The notes: a model not told the origin generated them from the sequence alone. A stretch of DNA of 64,000 nucleotides from Robiginitomaculum sp. (GCA_021776525.1 JAJFFT010000003.1:18323-82322), one strand, 5' to 3'. Counted from the stretch's first letter, positions 54,420 to 63,958 are shown. Numbers and translations: made by a program.

Positions 54420-55100
54420 CTAGCTGACGGGGCCGGCGCTCAGGCGCATGGTATTCAGGGCATCAGCCATCTTTTTCATACGTCCGATCTCTTCGGCATT
54501 GATGGTCAAATGCTCTCCCAGTTTTTCAAGGCTCTGTGCTTGCGCGGGGGCATCCAGCCGTTTGGCGGCTTCTTCAAACAGAGACTGGGCCTTGCGGGCT
54601 GATAACAGGGCGCGTTCAAGGATCATAACGTCGGTGCGCAGATCGTCTGTGGACGTATGTGCCTGTGAGGCAAATAATGGTTCCGCCAGCGTATTCAGCC
54701 TGACCATGGCGCTGTGGGCGGTTTTCAGGTCATTCAGAATGAGTGATATAACCGCCTCTGGGTTATCGTCGCCGTCGGCGGTGTGGCGTGCCAAATAGCG
54801 GGCGGCGGCGTCTTTTGGCTGATCTGACTGCGTGTCACTGTCATCGCCATCGGTAACTTTGGTCCAGCCTTTGTTGATAATTGACAAAAAGGCCCGGGTG
54901 CGACTGGTCCGTTCTTCTTCGCGCAGCCAGCCGGCATTGCTAAATTGTTGTTGAAACTCTTCTGCACCGCGGCGAAACAGGCCGACGGCCGATGTGTCGT
55001 TATGCTGGATAAGGGTTTCCTGTCGGGAAAGGGAAAATGTTGTGCAGCCGCCCAGCACAAGTGCTGTTGTTATGGCGAGAATAAGGGTCTGCAAACGCAT
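54420..55100 (-). CDS. lipoprotein of unknown function
   Basis: 226 residues. The lipobox is LVLGGC at about residue 19, after a short signal peptide. The mature part is mostly alpha-helical and acidic (an Asp/Ser/Gln-rich linker DGDDSDTQSDQPKD at about 85-98, then long helices to the end, with QSLFEEAAKRLDAPAQAQSL). No family recognised. It is probably co-transcribed with the downstream methyltransferase and faces away from the proline iminopeptidase gene. Confidence 0.75.
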   Translation of the reverse strand: MRLQTLILAITTALVLGGCTTFSLSRQETLIQHNDTSAVGLFRRGAEEFQQQFSNAGWLREEERTSRTRAFLSIINKGWTKVTDGDDSDTQSDQPKDAAARYLARHTADGDDNPEAVISLILNDLKTAHSAMVRLNTLAEPLFASQAHTSTDDLRTDVMILERALLSARKAQSLFEEAAKRLDAPAQAQSLEKLGEHLTINAEEIGRMKKMADALNTMRLSAGPVS

Positions 55101-55227
55101 TCTTTACTCCTACAGACTTGTTCGCGGCCCCGTGCCGGATATTGTCTCATCACGCATGTGTCTTCATGTGCGGTCGATGGACCTTGCTGTGTACGTGTTT
55201 AATATGACCCTAACAGGAGAACGCTAA

Positions 55228-56199
55228 ATGGACAAACAAACACACGTCCGCCGGGGGTTGTTCCCCACAATAACACCATTTGATTGTGGCACAATTCCGG
55301 CAGGCGACATCCATACGCTGTATTATGAACAGTGCGGCAACCCCTTGGGGCAGCCAATTGTATTTCTGCATGGCGGGCCAGGCGGGGGATGTTCGCCGGA
55401 TATGCGCCGGTTTTTTGACCCGCAAAGCTGGCGGGCGATACTGTTTGATCAGCGCGGCTGTGGGCGCTCGACACCGTTTAGCGAGCTTCGCGAAAATACC
55501 GCCGCCCATCTGGTTGAAGATATTGAAAATTTGCGCAAACACCTTGGCATCGAACGCTGGGTGGTGTTTGGCGGCTCTTGGGGGTCCACATTGGCGCTGG
55601 CCTATGCACTGGCCTATCCAGAACGGGTCAGCGGCCTGATCCTGCGGGGTATATTCCTGTGTCGGCAAAGCGATATTGACTGGCTGTATCAGGACGGGGC
55701 CAGCGCGCTTTTCCCAGATGCCTGGGAGGCGTTTTTAGAACCTATTCCCAAAGCAGAACGTGATGACATGGTGGCCGCCTATCACAAGCGTTTGTTTGGC
55801 GATGATGATGCGGCCCGTCTTCAGGCTGCGCAGGCTTGGTCACGCTGGGAAGGCGATACGGTAACCATTAAAGGCCCACAAGGGCGTGCTGATGATTTTG
55901 AAGACGATCACTTCGTCGACGCATTTGCCCGTATTGAAAATGCCTATTTTGTGGGTGGGGGCTGTTTTGAGACGGATAATTTCCTGTTGGATAACATTCA
56001 CAAGATCAAAGATATTCCCTGCACCATAGTGCAAGGTCGCTATGATGCGGTCTGTCCGCCGCGCGGCGCCTGGGCATTGCACAAGGCTTTACCCAAATCA
56101 AAATTGGAAATCATTGGTGATGCCGGCCACTCTGCCATGGAACCTGGTATCGTTGATGCGCTGGTCAGGGCAACGGATGAATTTACCGCTTACGATTGA
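55228..56199 (+). CDS. pip: proline iminopeptidase
   Basis: 323 residues, standard for the family. Alpha/beta hydrolase with oxyanion region VFLHGGPGGGCSPDMRRFFD, LFDQRGCGRSTPFSELREN and the nucleophile elbow VVFGGSWGSTLALAYALAYP (GGSWGS); the His is in AGHSAMEPGIVDALVRATDE. It removes N-terminal proline from peptides in the cytoplasm. AGGAG lies upstream of the ATG. The following small gene begins 21 bases later. Confidence 0.95.
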   Translation: MDKQTHVRRGLFPTITPFDCGTIPAGDIHTLYYEQCGNPLGQPIVFLHGGPGGGCSPDMRRFFDPQSWRAILFDQRGCGRSTPFSELRENTAAHLVEDIENLRKHLGIERWVVFGGSWGSTLALAYALAYPERVSGLILRGIFLCRQSDIDWLYQDGASALFPDAWEAFLEPIPKAERDDMVAAYHKRLFGDDDAARLQAAQAWSRWEGDTVTIKGPQGRADDFEDDHFVDAFARIENAYFVGGGCFETDNFLLDNIHKIKDIPCTIVQGRYDAVCPPRGAWALHKALPKSKLEIIGDAGHSAMEPGIVDALVRATDEFTAYD

Positions 56200-56219
56200 C
56201 CCTTTGGAGCAAGAAAGCC

Positions 56220-56792
56220 ATGCCAGTCGATAAAATACGGCGAGACATTAAAGATGCCGAGGCCAAATTACATGCCGCGATCTTGGCGAAGGCCGACGCT
56301 TTGCATTACACCATAGAGGATCGGCGCATCCGTTTTGACGAAGCGGTGAAACGTTATCATAAAACCCTGCGCGAGGGACGGTGGGCCTATATTGTCCGCG
56401 CTGGGTTGCTACCCGTTTTGGGTGCTCCGTTCATTTACGCGATGATTGTGCCGCTTGTTCTGCTGGATGTGGCCTTGGTTATATACCAAGCGGCTACCTC
56501 ATTTTTTTATGGCATCAGGAAAGAGCGCAGGGGCGATTATATCACCATCGACCGCCAGTACCTGGCCTATCTGAATACCTTTCAAAAATTCAATTGTGTT
56601 TATTGCGGCTATGCGAACGGACTGTTGGCATGGGGACGGGCCATTGCCGGACGTACCGAGGAGCACTTTTGCCCGATCAAACATGCCCGCCGCACACAGG
56701 GACAGCATGAGGGCTATTGGGACTTTGCAGATTATGGCGATGCCGATGAATGGGTGAAAAGGCGCAGTGAGGCAAAGCGCAAGAAAGGCTAA
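56220..56792 (+). CDS. conserved membrane protein with Cys zinc-type motif, unknown function
   Basis: 190 residues from ATG 56220 (GGAG upstream). After a charged helical N-terminus (about 1-55) a hydrophobic region (about 63-100, with LPVLGAPFIYAMIVPLVLLD) forms one or two membrane segments. The C-terminal part has FNCVYCGYANGLLAWGRAIA and HFCPIKHARR: Cys-x-x-Cys plus a third Cys and nearby His, suggesting a metal site. I recall uncharacterised proteins with this CVYCGYANG motif in other bacteria but no function. It overlaps the convergent Lrp gene by four bases. Confidence 0.75.
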   Translation: MPVDKIRRDIKDAEAKLHAAILAKADALHYTIEDRRIRFDEAVKRYHKTLREGRWAYIVRAGLLPVLGAPFIYAMIVPLVLLDVALVIYQAATSFFYGIRKERRGDYITIDRQYLAYLNTFQKFNCVYCGYANGLLAWGRAIAGRTEEHFCPIKHARRTQGQHEGYWDFADYGDADEWVKRRSEAKRKKG

Positions 56793-57247
56793 ACCACCAA
56801 AGCCGTGCGCCGAAACACCTTGCGGATGGCGAAGTTAGAGACCACCCGCGTGACGCCGGGCAGGCGAGTCAGCACATCATGGTGGATATGTTCATAATCG
56901 GCGGCATCACGGACCAGCACACGCAGTAAATAATCGGCCTCGCCAGTGGTCAGATAACATTCCATGATTTCTGGACAGGCGGCGACAGCTTCTTCAAAGT
57001 GCGAAAGGTTTTCTGTGCGCTGATTGTTGAGGGTCACCTGAACAAAGACTGATGAGGTACCCCCAAAGGCAGCTTCGTCCAGCAATGCGACGTAATCTGC
57101 AATAATACCTTCATTTTCCAGTGCTTTGACACGTCGGTGACAGGCTGAGGCGGAAAGCCCCACCTTTTCGGCCAGATCAGCATTGCTGAGGCGCCCTTGT
57201 GCTTGCAGAAGGGTGAGGATTTGCCGGTCGATTGCGTCGAGTTTCAT
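56789..57247 (-). CDS. Lrp/AsnC-family regulator
   Basis: 152 residues from ATG 57247; a longer frame upstream is not coding. The N-terminal helix-turn-helix (LDAIDRQILTLLQAQGRLSN, ADLAEKVGLSASACHRRVKA) and the RAM ligand-binding domain (about 68-140, ECYLTTGEADYLLRVLVRDA) are complete. It is divergent from ald with 150 bases between, the usual setting for an Lrp-like regulator controlling alanine dehydrogenase in response to alanine or other amino acids. Confidence 0.95.
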   Translation of the reverse strand: MKLDAIDRQILTLLQAQGRLSNADLAEKVGLSASACHRRVKALENEGIIADYVALLDEAAFGGTSSVFVQVTLNNQRTENLSHFEEAVAACPEIMECYLTTGEADYLLRVLVRDAADYEHIHHDVLTRLPGVTRVVSNFAIRKVFRRTALVV

Positions 57248-57397
57248 TGTTGAAATATCTTCCACAAAAAAGTTATTTATTCGATGATTATTCAAAATAA
57301 AATGCACTATGCGCTGAAAATGCAAGGACATTTTTGATAATACGCGGTAATTTTGCATCAACATTACCAACAAATTTGCAATTGAAGGGTGGAAACC

Positions 57398-58510
57398 ATG
57401 CGCATCGGCATTCCCAAAGAGATTAAAGTCCATGAATACCGGATTAGCCTGACCCCGGATGCGGCGGCCGAGCTGATCCACGATGGCCATGAAGTTATGG
57501 TGCAAACCAAGGGCGGCGAGGGCGTAGGGTTCTCTGATGCAGATTATGTAGCCGCAGGCTGTTCCATTGGTGCCGATGCCGACGAGGTTTTTGCGTTTGG
57601 GGAGATGATCGTCAAGGTCAAGGAACCGCAACCGATTGAATATGCGCGCCTGCGCGAAGACCAGACTCTTTTCACCTATCTGCATTTGGCCGCCGACAAA
57701 CCGCAAGCCGAAGGCCTGATGAAATCAGGGGCGCTGTGCATTGCCTATGAAACCATTGTCGGGCCGCGTGGCGGCTTGCCGCTTCTTCAGCCGATGAGTG
57801 AAGTGGCCGGGCGCATGTCTGTGCATGTGGGCGCCCATTGCCTTGAGCGTTCTGAAGGCGGGCGCGGCATGTTGTTGGGTGGTGTGCCGGGTGTGGCTCC
57901 GGCCAAAGTGGTCATATTGGGCGGCGGCGTTTCAGGCACCAATGCGGCGCAAATGGCCATGGGCCTACGCGCCGATGTCAGCATTTTCGATATTTCCGAT
58001 AACCGTCTGAACGAACTGGACGCGCTTTATGGGGGGCGGATCAAAACCATTTATTCCACCAAACAGGCGGTTGCCAAAGCTTGCATCGAGGCCGATCTGG
58101 TCATCGGTGCGGTTCTGGTGCCGGGTGCCGCGGCCCCAAAACTGGTCAGTGCCGAGATGGTCAAGACTATGAAACCGGGCGCAGTGCTGGTTGATATTGC
58201 CATTGATCAGGGCGGCTGTTTTGAAACCTCGCACGCCACCACGCACCAAGACCCGACTTTTATGGTGGATGGCGTGGTGCATTATTGCGTGGCCAATATG
58301 CCGGGCGCTGTGGCGCGCACCTCGACCTTTGCACTGGTCAAATCAACACTGCCATATATGAAACGACTGGCCAATATGGGCGTAAAAGACGCCCTACGTG
58401 CTGATGCAGGTTTTGCGCTGGGTCTGAATGTTGCTGGAGGCAAGATTACCCACGAGGCTGTGGCTCGTGATCTTGATCTGCCTTTTGTTCAGGCTGACTG
58501 GCTAGGTTAG
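57398..58510 (+). CDS. ald: alanine dehydrogenase
   Basis: 370 residues from ATG 57398. Family motifs: MRIGIPKEIKVHEYRISLTP, MIVKVKEPQPIEYARLREDQ with the catalytic Lys, LFTYLHLAADKPQAEGL with the catalytic His, and the NAD-binding VVILGGGVSGTNAAQMAMGL. It interconverts alanine with pyruvate and ammonia. The next gene, an amino-acid permease, is convergent, with hairpin 58525-58551 between them. Confidence 0.97.
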   Translation: MRIGIPKEIKVHEYRISLTPDAAAELIHDGHEVMVQTKGGEGVGFSDADYVAAGCSIGADADEVFAFGEMIVKVKEPQPIEYARLREDQTLFTYLHLAADKPQAEGLMKSGALCIAYETIVGPRGGLPLLQPMSEVAGRMSVHVGAHCLERSEGGRGMLLGGVPGVAPAKVVILGGGVSGTNAAQMAMGLRADVSIFDISDNRLNELDALYGGRIKTIYSTKQAVAKACIEADLVIGAVLVPGAAAPKLVSAEMVKTMKPGAVLVDIAIDQGGCFETSHATTHQDPTFMVDGVVHYCVANMPGAVARTSTFALVKSTLPYMKRLANMGVKDALRADAGFALGLNVAGGKITHEAVARDLDLPFVQADWLG

Positions 58511-58524
58511 CGATTGTATGGGGT

Positions 58525-58551
58525 TCCCGGAAGCCATTTGGCTACCCGGGA
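58525..58551. terminator. hairpin between ald and the permease gene
   Basis: TCCCGG-AAGCC-ATTT-GGCTA-CCCGGGA forms a nested stem without a clear U tract. Its TCCCGGG arms resemble dispersed palindromic repeats of alphaproteobacteria. It occupies a convergent gap. Confidence 0.45.
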
Positions 58552-58594
58552 TCCATCAGGTGCCTCCCCCGGGCGTCGCACGAAGTCTTGGCTT

Positions 58595-59947
58595 TCAGGA
58601 TGATCTATTATTGCGGCCCATCACCACAAACACCACCCCGACAATGCCCCAGACCAGCAACATGCCCCATTCCTGTGGCCATTTCAGCGCCGCTGGAGAA
58701 CCCGGCAGATAAAGCACAAAGATTGCCAGCCCCAGAATAAACGCGGCAATGCCGGTCACCATGCCGCCGGGGGCTGCATAGGGACGCTCCATGTCTGGCT
58801 CAACACGGCGCAGACGGATGAAAGATGCGGCCACATAGAGATAAGCAATGACAATGCCAAACCCGCCGGCATTGACGATCCAGGTCAGCGCATTGCGCCC
58901 CAGCATTGGTGCCAGGATCGAGAATATACCAATGAGGATAATGGCGGGCCATGGCGTACCGTAACGCGCATGTACCTTGCCCAGAACGGACGGCAATTGA
59001 CCGGAGCGGGCCAGCGCAAAGACCGCACGGCTGCCGCCGATCAAAAAAGCATTCCAGCTGGTGACAATGCCGCCAATGCCCGCAAAAACCAGAAAGGCCG
59101 CGGCGGATTTGGAATGCCAATAGGCTCCGGCCGCATCCGCAGCAAAGAGCGTGGATGTGTTTTTGTCAAAGGGCGCATAGCCAACGGTCATAACGATCAA
59201 CAGATAAAAGACCACGGCCAGTAAGATCGAGCCGACCAGCGCCTGTCCAATGGTCCGCGGCGGCATGTTTACTTCTTCGGCGGATTGCGGGATCACATCA
59301 AAGCCGACAAACATGAAGGGTACCATGATGATCACCGCAAAAACGCCGGAAAAGCCGGTCCACATGGGGGCCGAGGTGTCCAGCGCATCAAGATTGACTA
59401 TGCCACCGGTCACCAACAGCGCACCGGCAATCAGGATCAACAACACAATGCCCATCTGAATGCGGGCCGCCAGACGGACGCCCAGGATATTTAACCCGGT
59501 GATCAATATGCCGGTCATGGCCCCAAGGGCGACTTCGCTGCCATAGACCTGTGATCCGGCAACGCTCCATAAGGGGTAAATCTTGAAGGCGGGAAAAATA
59601 TAAGTCACCGCAACGGGCAAGGCGATGGCCTCGAAGGCAACCACGGATACATACCCAAAGATTAGCGCCCATGTGCAGATAAACGAATGCAAGGAACCAA
59701 AGGCGCGGGCAGTGTATTTATGCTCGCCGCCAGCTACCGGCATGGCCGAGGCCAGCTCGGCATAGGTAAAACCAATCACGGTGATGGCGATGCTGCCGAC
59801 CAGAAACGCAAGACCTGCGCCCAGCACCCCGGCCTTGGCGATCCAGACCCCGGCCAGAATGACCCAGGACCAGCCGATCATGGCGCCAAACCCTAAGAAA
59901 AACGTATCAGCACTGCTCAATACGCGTTTCAAATTACTCTTACTCAT
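58595..59947 (-). CDS. amino acid permease (APC family)
   Basis: 450 residues with about twelve membrane segments. Family features are TFFLGFGAMIGWSWVILAGV, VGSIAITVIGFTYAELASAM then PVAGGEHKYTARAFG, and FVGFDVIPQSAEEVNMPPRT in the middle. It probably imports or exchanges an amino acid or amine across the inner membrane; proximity to ald suggests an alanine-like substrate, but this is inference. It is convergent with ald. Confidence 0.92.
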   Translation of the reverse strand: MSKSNLKRVLSSADTFFLGFGAMIGWSWVILAGVWIAKAGVLGAGLAFLVGSIAITVIGFTYAELASAMPVAGGEHKYTARAFGSLHSFICTWALIFGYVSVVAFEAIALPVAVTYIFPAFKIYPLWSVAGSQVYGSEVALGAMTGILITGLNILGVRLAARIQMGIVLLILIAGALLVTGGIVNLDALDTSAPMWTGFSGVFAVIIMVPFMFVGFDVIPQSAEEVNMPPRTIGQALVGSILLAVVFYLLIVMTVGYAPFDKNTSTLFAADAAGAYWHSKSAAAFLVFAGIGGIVTSWNAFLIGGSRAVFALARSGQLPSVLGKVHARYGTPWPAIILIGIFSILAPMLGRNALTWIVNAGGFGIVIAYLYVAASFIRLRRVEPDMERPYAAPGGMVTGIAAFILGLAIFVLYLPGSPAALKWPQEWGMLLVWGIVGVVFVVMGRNNRSS

Positions 59948-60034
59948 CGCTCACCCCTTTACCGCTTTGTGTCGCAGTCTTAGGGGCGCGGGGGCAGAAG
60001 TAAAGGCGGTTTACGAACAGCCTGACCTCAAAGC

Positions 60035-61825
60035 TTATTGTGCGAATTCCACCACATCAGCTTTTAGCGAGACAGGTTTGCGGTCGACCACCTCGGCTGA
60101 TTTCATCAATGCCTGCATTTGCGGGGATTGCGCAATAAGCTGAAGATTGGCCAGCACTTCTGCGGTTTCGGTGGAAATGCCCAAAAAGCGTTTGATTTGC
60201 AAGAATGCCGGTTCTGCGGCGGGGAAGCGCTGAACCGCTATTGTGTCCTCTTCGCTGACACCGGCCAGCTCTTTGGCTTTGGCGATGGCGTCGTGCAGGC
60301 CGCCCAATTCATCAACAAGATTGTTCTTCAATGCCTGCGCGCCGGTCCAGACCCGACCTTTGGCCAGCTCCAACACGGTTTCCAGTGGCATATTGCGTCC
60401 CTTCGCGACAATACCGGTAAAGTCTTCATAGGTCCGGGCCATGGCGTCACGAAAAGCCTTGCGCTGTTTGGGGGTGAAGCTTTGTACGCTGGAATAGGCC
60501 AGCGTGTAATCGCCTCCAACGGCAACGGGCTCTACATTATATCCGACCATATCAAAGGTCTCGTCCAGCACGATTTTACCGCCCAGAACGCCAATGGATC
60601 CGGTGACCGTTGTTGGCAAGGCAAAAATGTAATCTGCGCCAGCCGCATAATAATATCCGCCCGAAGCTGCCAGCTGGCCCATGCTGACGACGACCGGCTT
60701 GCCGGCTTCCTTGGCCCGCTCTACGGCATACCAGATCTGATCTGAGGCCGTTGCTGAGCCACCGGGCGAATCGATACGCAGGACAATGGCCTTGACGTTT
60801 TTGGCTTTGGCAGCAGCCAATATGGTCTGCGCCATGGTATCAGAGGCAATGGCCACAGAGTTGGAAAACGGATTATCATCGTTTTCGCCGGTGACGATTT
60901 CGCCCTGGCCCTCGATCAGCGCAATAATTGGCGTTTTACCTGAAATGACTTTGTGCTTGGTGCCAGGGGCGCGATAATCCATGATCTCGACCATGGTGCC
61001 GTCTTCAGCTTTCTCAAGGGCCGCCTCACGCGCTTCAACGACCTGACCCAAATGATCAACAAGTTGCAGGTCAATTGCGTCTTCAGCACTATAGGGGCCA
61101 TTTTCAATGGCGTTACGCATTTGGTCCAGCGTCAGGCCACGATCGGCGCTGATCTCGTCGAGCGCAGTTTCATAGATCGAGCCCATATAAGACATGACAC
61201 TGGCGCGGTGTTCAGGTGTGAAGGTTTTCTTGGTGTAGGTGTTGGCGGCATTTTTATATTCGTAAAACTGTTCGAACTCGGCCTTGGCGTGCAATTTTTC
61301 AAGGACACCGCCAAAAAATTCAACTTCGCTGCCGACGCCTGATGCCGCAAAGCCTGTGCTTTCCTGTAACCAGATTTCATCGGCGGCACTGACCGACAAA
61401 TAAGATGTGATCGATGTTCCCTCGAAACCTTGTGCATGCGCGATAACAAAACGCCCCGATTGACGAAAACGGTGCAGGGCATCGCGCAGCTCTTCGGCCT
61501 GTGCAGGGCGCATGCCAAATGAACTGGCGCGGATGAACAACCCTTTGACCCGTTTATCGTTCTGGGCGCTTTGCAGCGTTTGCACCAGTCCGATCAGAGA
61601 CGGGCGGCCACTGCCAATAATATTGCTTTTAGGCTGGTCCAGCATTGGAATGCGCAGATCGGCCCGAAGGACGATGTGGTCTGCTTTGCCACTGGAGGCC
61701 GTATTGGCAGACTTTTGCGAACCAACGGCAAACAGCCCAGCAACGATAATCAGGGTGATGGGAATGAGAAGAAGCAGAAAAAAGGCGGCAAAAACACCAG
61801 CCATGGTCAAAAAGAACTGTTTCAT
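60035..61825 (-). CDS. sppA: signal peptide peptidase SppA, 67-kDa type
   Basis: 596 residues, matching the long two-domain form. An N-terminal membrane anchor (about 6-30) is followed by tandem S49 domains. The catalytic Lys lies in FEQFYEYKNAANTYTKKTF in the first domain, and the catalytic Ser in VVSMGQLAASGGYYYAAGAD in the second, as in E. coli SppA. VLRIDSPGGSATASDQIWYA precedes it. It degrades leftover signal peptides at the periplasmic side of the inner membrane. It lies 87 bases from the permease start on the same strand. Confidence 0.96.
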   Translation of the reverse strand: MKQFFLTMAGVFAAFFLLLLIPITLIIVAGLFAVGSQKSANTASSGKADHIVLRADLRIPMLDQPKSNIIGSGRPSLIGLVQTLQSAQNDKRVKGLFIRASSFGMRPAQAEELRDALHRFRQSGRFVIAHAQGFEGTSITSYLSVSAADEIWLQESTGFAASGVGSEVEFFGGVLEKLHAKAEFEQFYEYKNAANTYTKKTFTPEHRASVMSYMGSIYETALDEISADRGLTLDQMRNAIENGPYSAEDAIDLQLVDHLGQVVEAREAALEKAEDGTMVEIMDYRAPGTKHKVISGKTPIIALIEGQGEIVTGENDDNPFSNSVAIASDTMAQTILAAAKAKNVKAIVLRIDSPGGSATASDQIWYAVERAKEAGKPVVVSMGQLAASGGYYYAAGADYIFALPTTVTGSIGVLGGKIVLDETFDMVGYNVEPVAVGGDYTLAYSSVQSFTPKQRKAFRDAMARTYEDFTGIVAKGRNMPLETVLELAKGRVWTGAQALKNNLVDELGGLHDAIAKAKELAGVSEEDTIAVQRFPAAEPAFLQIKRFLGISTETAEVLANLQLIAQSPQMQALMKSAEVVDRKPVSLKADVVEFAQ

Positions 61826-61996
61826 CGGGGCCTCAATCTCTTCATGCGCGGCACAGCGATGGCCATGCCTGATTCTGAATATAGCGCATATTTATCGAAA
61901 AACAATAATAGGTAGGTGAAATCGCTGTAATCACGGCATTTATGGTATGTTGGGCCATTGGGCCAATTTTCTTACCGAATGTTACGGTGAAAAAAT

Positions 61997-62074
61997 TGGT
62001 CGGAGTAGCAAGATTTGAACTTGCGACCCCCGCCTTCCGAAGACGGTACTCTAACCAGGCTGAGCTATACTCCG
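61997..62074 (-). tRNA. tRNA-Pro (anticodon CGG)
   Basis: The minus strand folds as a tRNA: acceptor CGGAGTA/TACTCCG, D arm GCTC...GAGT, anticodon stem CCGTC/GGCGG with loop TTCGGAA (anticodon CGG), T arm GCAAG/CTTGC, discriminator A and encoded CCA (61997-61999). The C1-G72 acceptor pair is typical of bacterial tRNA-Pro. It reads CCG codons. Confidence 0.95.
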
Positions 62075-62156
62075 ACGAAGCGCGGTATATATCCGCTCGC
62101 CAGTAGGCTTGCAAGCGGGCTTTCCATTTTGACGCTGTACATTATATGTCTGCCTA

Positions 62157-63353
62157 ATGAGCCACAATTCCCCATATGACGTCATTATAATAGGCGCCGG
62201 AGCCGCCGGTATGATGTGCGGTGCGGTGGCCGGGCAATATGGCCTCAGTGTTTTGATCCTTGATCATGCCAAAGCGGCTGGCGAAAAAATACGCATCTCC
62301 GGTGGCGGACGTTGTAATTTTACGAATATCAATTGCAGGCCGGATAATTTCATTTCACAAAACCCGCATTTTTGTAAATCGGCTCTGGCGGGTTTCACGC
62401 CGCAGGATTTTATAGATCAGCTGGATATGGCAGGGATTGCCTGGCACGAAAAAACGCTGGGCCAGTTGTTTTGTGATGGTAAAGCCGGGCAAATCATCGA
62501 AATGCTGTTACAGGCCTGTGCCTTTGGTCGTAATAAAATTACGCTTGAACGCAAAATTTTGGATGTCAAAGCGGACCAGGGCGGGTTTTGTGTGCTGACA
62601 TCTGATGCACGCTATACATCCCGTGCACTGGTTGTGGCTTGCGGCGGACCATCAATTCCAAAAATGGGCGCCAGTGGGTTTGGTTATCAGATTGCGCAGA
62701 ACTTTGGGCTAAAGGTGATCCCTCCTTGTGCCGCTTTGGTGCCTTTAATTTTTGATGATGCCCAAAAAGAATCAACGAAGGCGCTGGCCGGGATCAGCGC
62801 CCCAGTGTGTGTCTGGGTGGGTAAAACCAAATTCAAAGAGGCCATGCTGTTTACGCATCGCGGCTTATCTGGCCCTGCAATCCTGCAAATCTCATCATAC
62901 TGGTCACCCGGCGACACTATATATATAGACCTGATCCCTGACCAAAATGTGCGGGCTTTATTGCAAGAGGCCAGGGTACAGAATCCCCGGCAAAGCCCAT
63001 CAGGGTTTTTGGATGACTATTTGCCCAAACGCCTGGCGCAGTACATGGCGCATAACACACCATACCAACGACTGGCTGATATGAATGATGCTGAGCTGGA
63101 CCGGTTTGCGGCGGGGGTACAGTCGTGGGCATTGCAGCCGACAGGGAGTGAGGGATACCGCACCGCCGAGGTGACCCGCGGCGGGGTGGATACAGACGCG
63201 CTGTCTTCAAAAACCATGCAGTCTAAACAGGTGCCGGGGCTATACTTTATAGGCGAAGTGGTTGATGTCACCGGACATTTGGGCGGGCATAATTTTCAAT
63301 GGGCCTGGGCCAGCGGCGTTGCCGCCGGCAATGCCTTGGGAAACCAGCTTTGA
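62157..63353 (+). CDS. NAD(P)/FAD-dependent oxidoreductase, HI0933/BaiN type
   Basis: 398 residues. N-terminal FAD motif DVIIIGAGAAGMMCGAVAGQ, then the family markers AGEKIRISGGGRCNFTNINC and HEKTLGQLFCDGKAGQIIEM, and the C-terminal GLYFIGEVVDVTGHLGGHNF with FQWAWASGVAAG. These flavoproteins are widespread; one relation is to bile-acid-modifying BaiN, another to a proposed tRNA-modification role, so the substrate here is open. It lies between two tRNA genes. Confidence 0.92.
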   Translation: MSHNSPYDVIIIGAGAAGMMCGAVAGQYGLSVLILDHAKAAGEKIRISGGGRCNFTNINCRPDNFISQNPHFCKSALAGFTPQDFIDQLDMAGIAWHEKTLGQLFCDGKAGQIIEMLLQACAFGRNKITLERKILDVKADQGGFCVLTSDARYTSRALVVACGGPSIPKMGASGFGYQIAQNFGLKVIPPCAALVPLIFDDAQKESTKALAGISAPVCVWVGKTKFKEAMLFTHRGLSGPAILQISSYWSPGDTIYIDLIPDQNVRALLQEARVQNPRQSPSGFLDDYLPKRLAQYMAHNTPYQRLADMNDAELDRFAAGVQSWALQPTGSEGYRTAEVTRGGVDTDALSSKTMQSKQVPGLYFIGEVVDVTGHLGGHNFQWAWASGVAAGNALGNQL

Positions 63354-63514
63354 TGTGCAATGCGCATGAAATAACCGATTGCCCGCAAGGGACTTTCTTA
63401 GTAGGGACGGGTGCAACGCAGCGCCGTAAGAAAAAGAGCGCAGACGAAGCGTTGCATTTCATAAAGCGAGGCGTTATTACCCTGCCTCCGCCGGGCAGGT
63501 CCCGGAAAAATTGT

Positions 63515-63589
<75 letters not shown>

Positions 63590-63958
63590 ATTTTCCCTCT
63601 ATGAGCGAGTTTCTTTGACTTTGCTGGTTACGAGGTGAAATTCTTGCATAGACAGTATTGATTGGTGACGCGGATCAGTGTTAGCGTTGCGAATGAAGAG
63701 CGCTCCGACTGACGAAGTCGCGGCGCTTTTATGACGGCGGATCAACCGGCGCAGAGCACAAGACAGCGGATCAACTGCTGCGTTAAGAAGGGGGAATGGT
63801 TGCGTAAAGTAACTCAATCTCTTCCAACTCTACCGTCAGATGGCGGGGTGCTAAGGCACCATTAGCGGGGTGGTTGACAGTTGTGTCAGGCATTTTTTGA
63901 GAATTTACGGCGCGCCTGTTTCGTCTGGTCGCGGCAGGGTCCTTTTGTGGAGCATGGT
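63590..63958. other. 369-base stretch without a convincing gene
   Basis: Contains the hairpin listed at 63700, three occurrences of CGGATCA (near 63670, 63736 and 63768), and a TTGACA with an adjacent TGACA-GTTG-TGTCA inverted repeat near 63873-63888, which may be part of the promoter and operator of the partial gene at 63959. A short minus-strand open frame here has no coding character. Confidence 0.5.
63700..63730 (+). terminator. possible terminator downstream of tRNA-Gln
   Basis: GCGCTCCGACT-GACGA-AGTCGCGGCGC pairs over eleven positions with one mismatch and one G-T pair, followed by TTTT. It is about 110 bases after the tRNA. Confidence 0.5.

Noticed and set aside
61842..62114. Open frame on the minus strand near 62000.
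   Set aside because: It runs through the tRNA-Pro gene.
63641..63656. GAGGTGAAATTCTTGCAT resembles a conserved stretch of eukaryotic 18S rRNA.
   Set aside because: The match is limited to about 15 bases, the flanks show no rRNA similarity, and the context is a bacterial intergenic region. It is chance.
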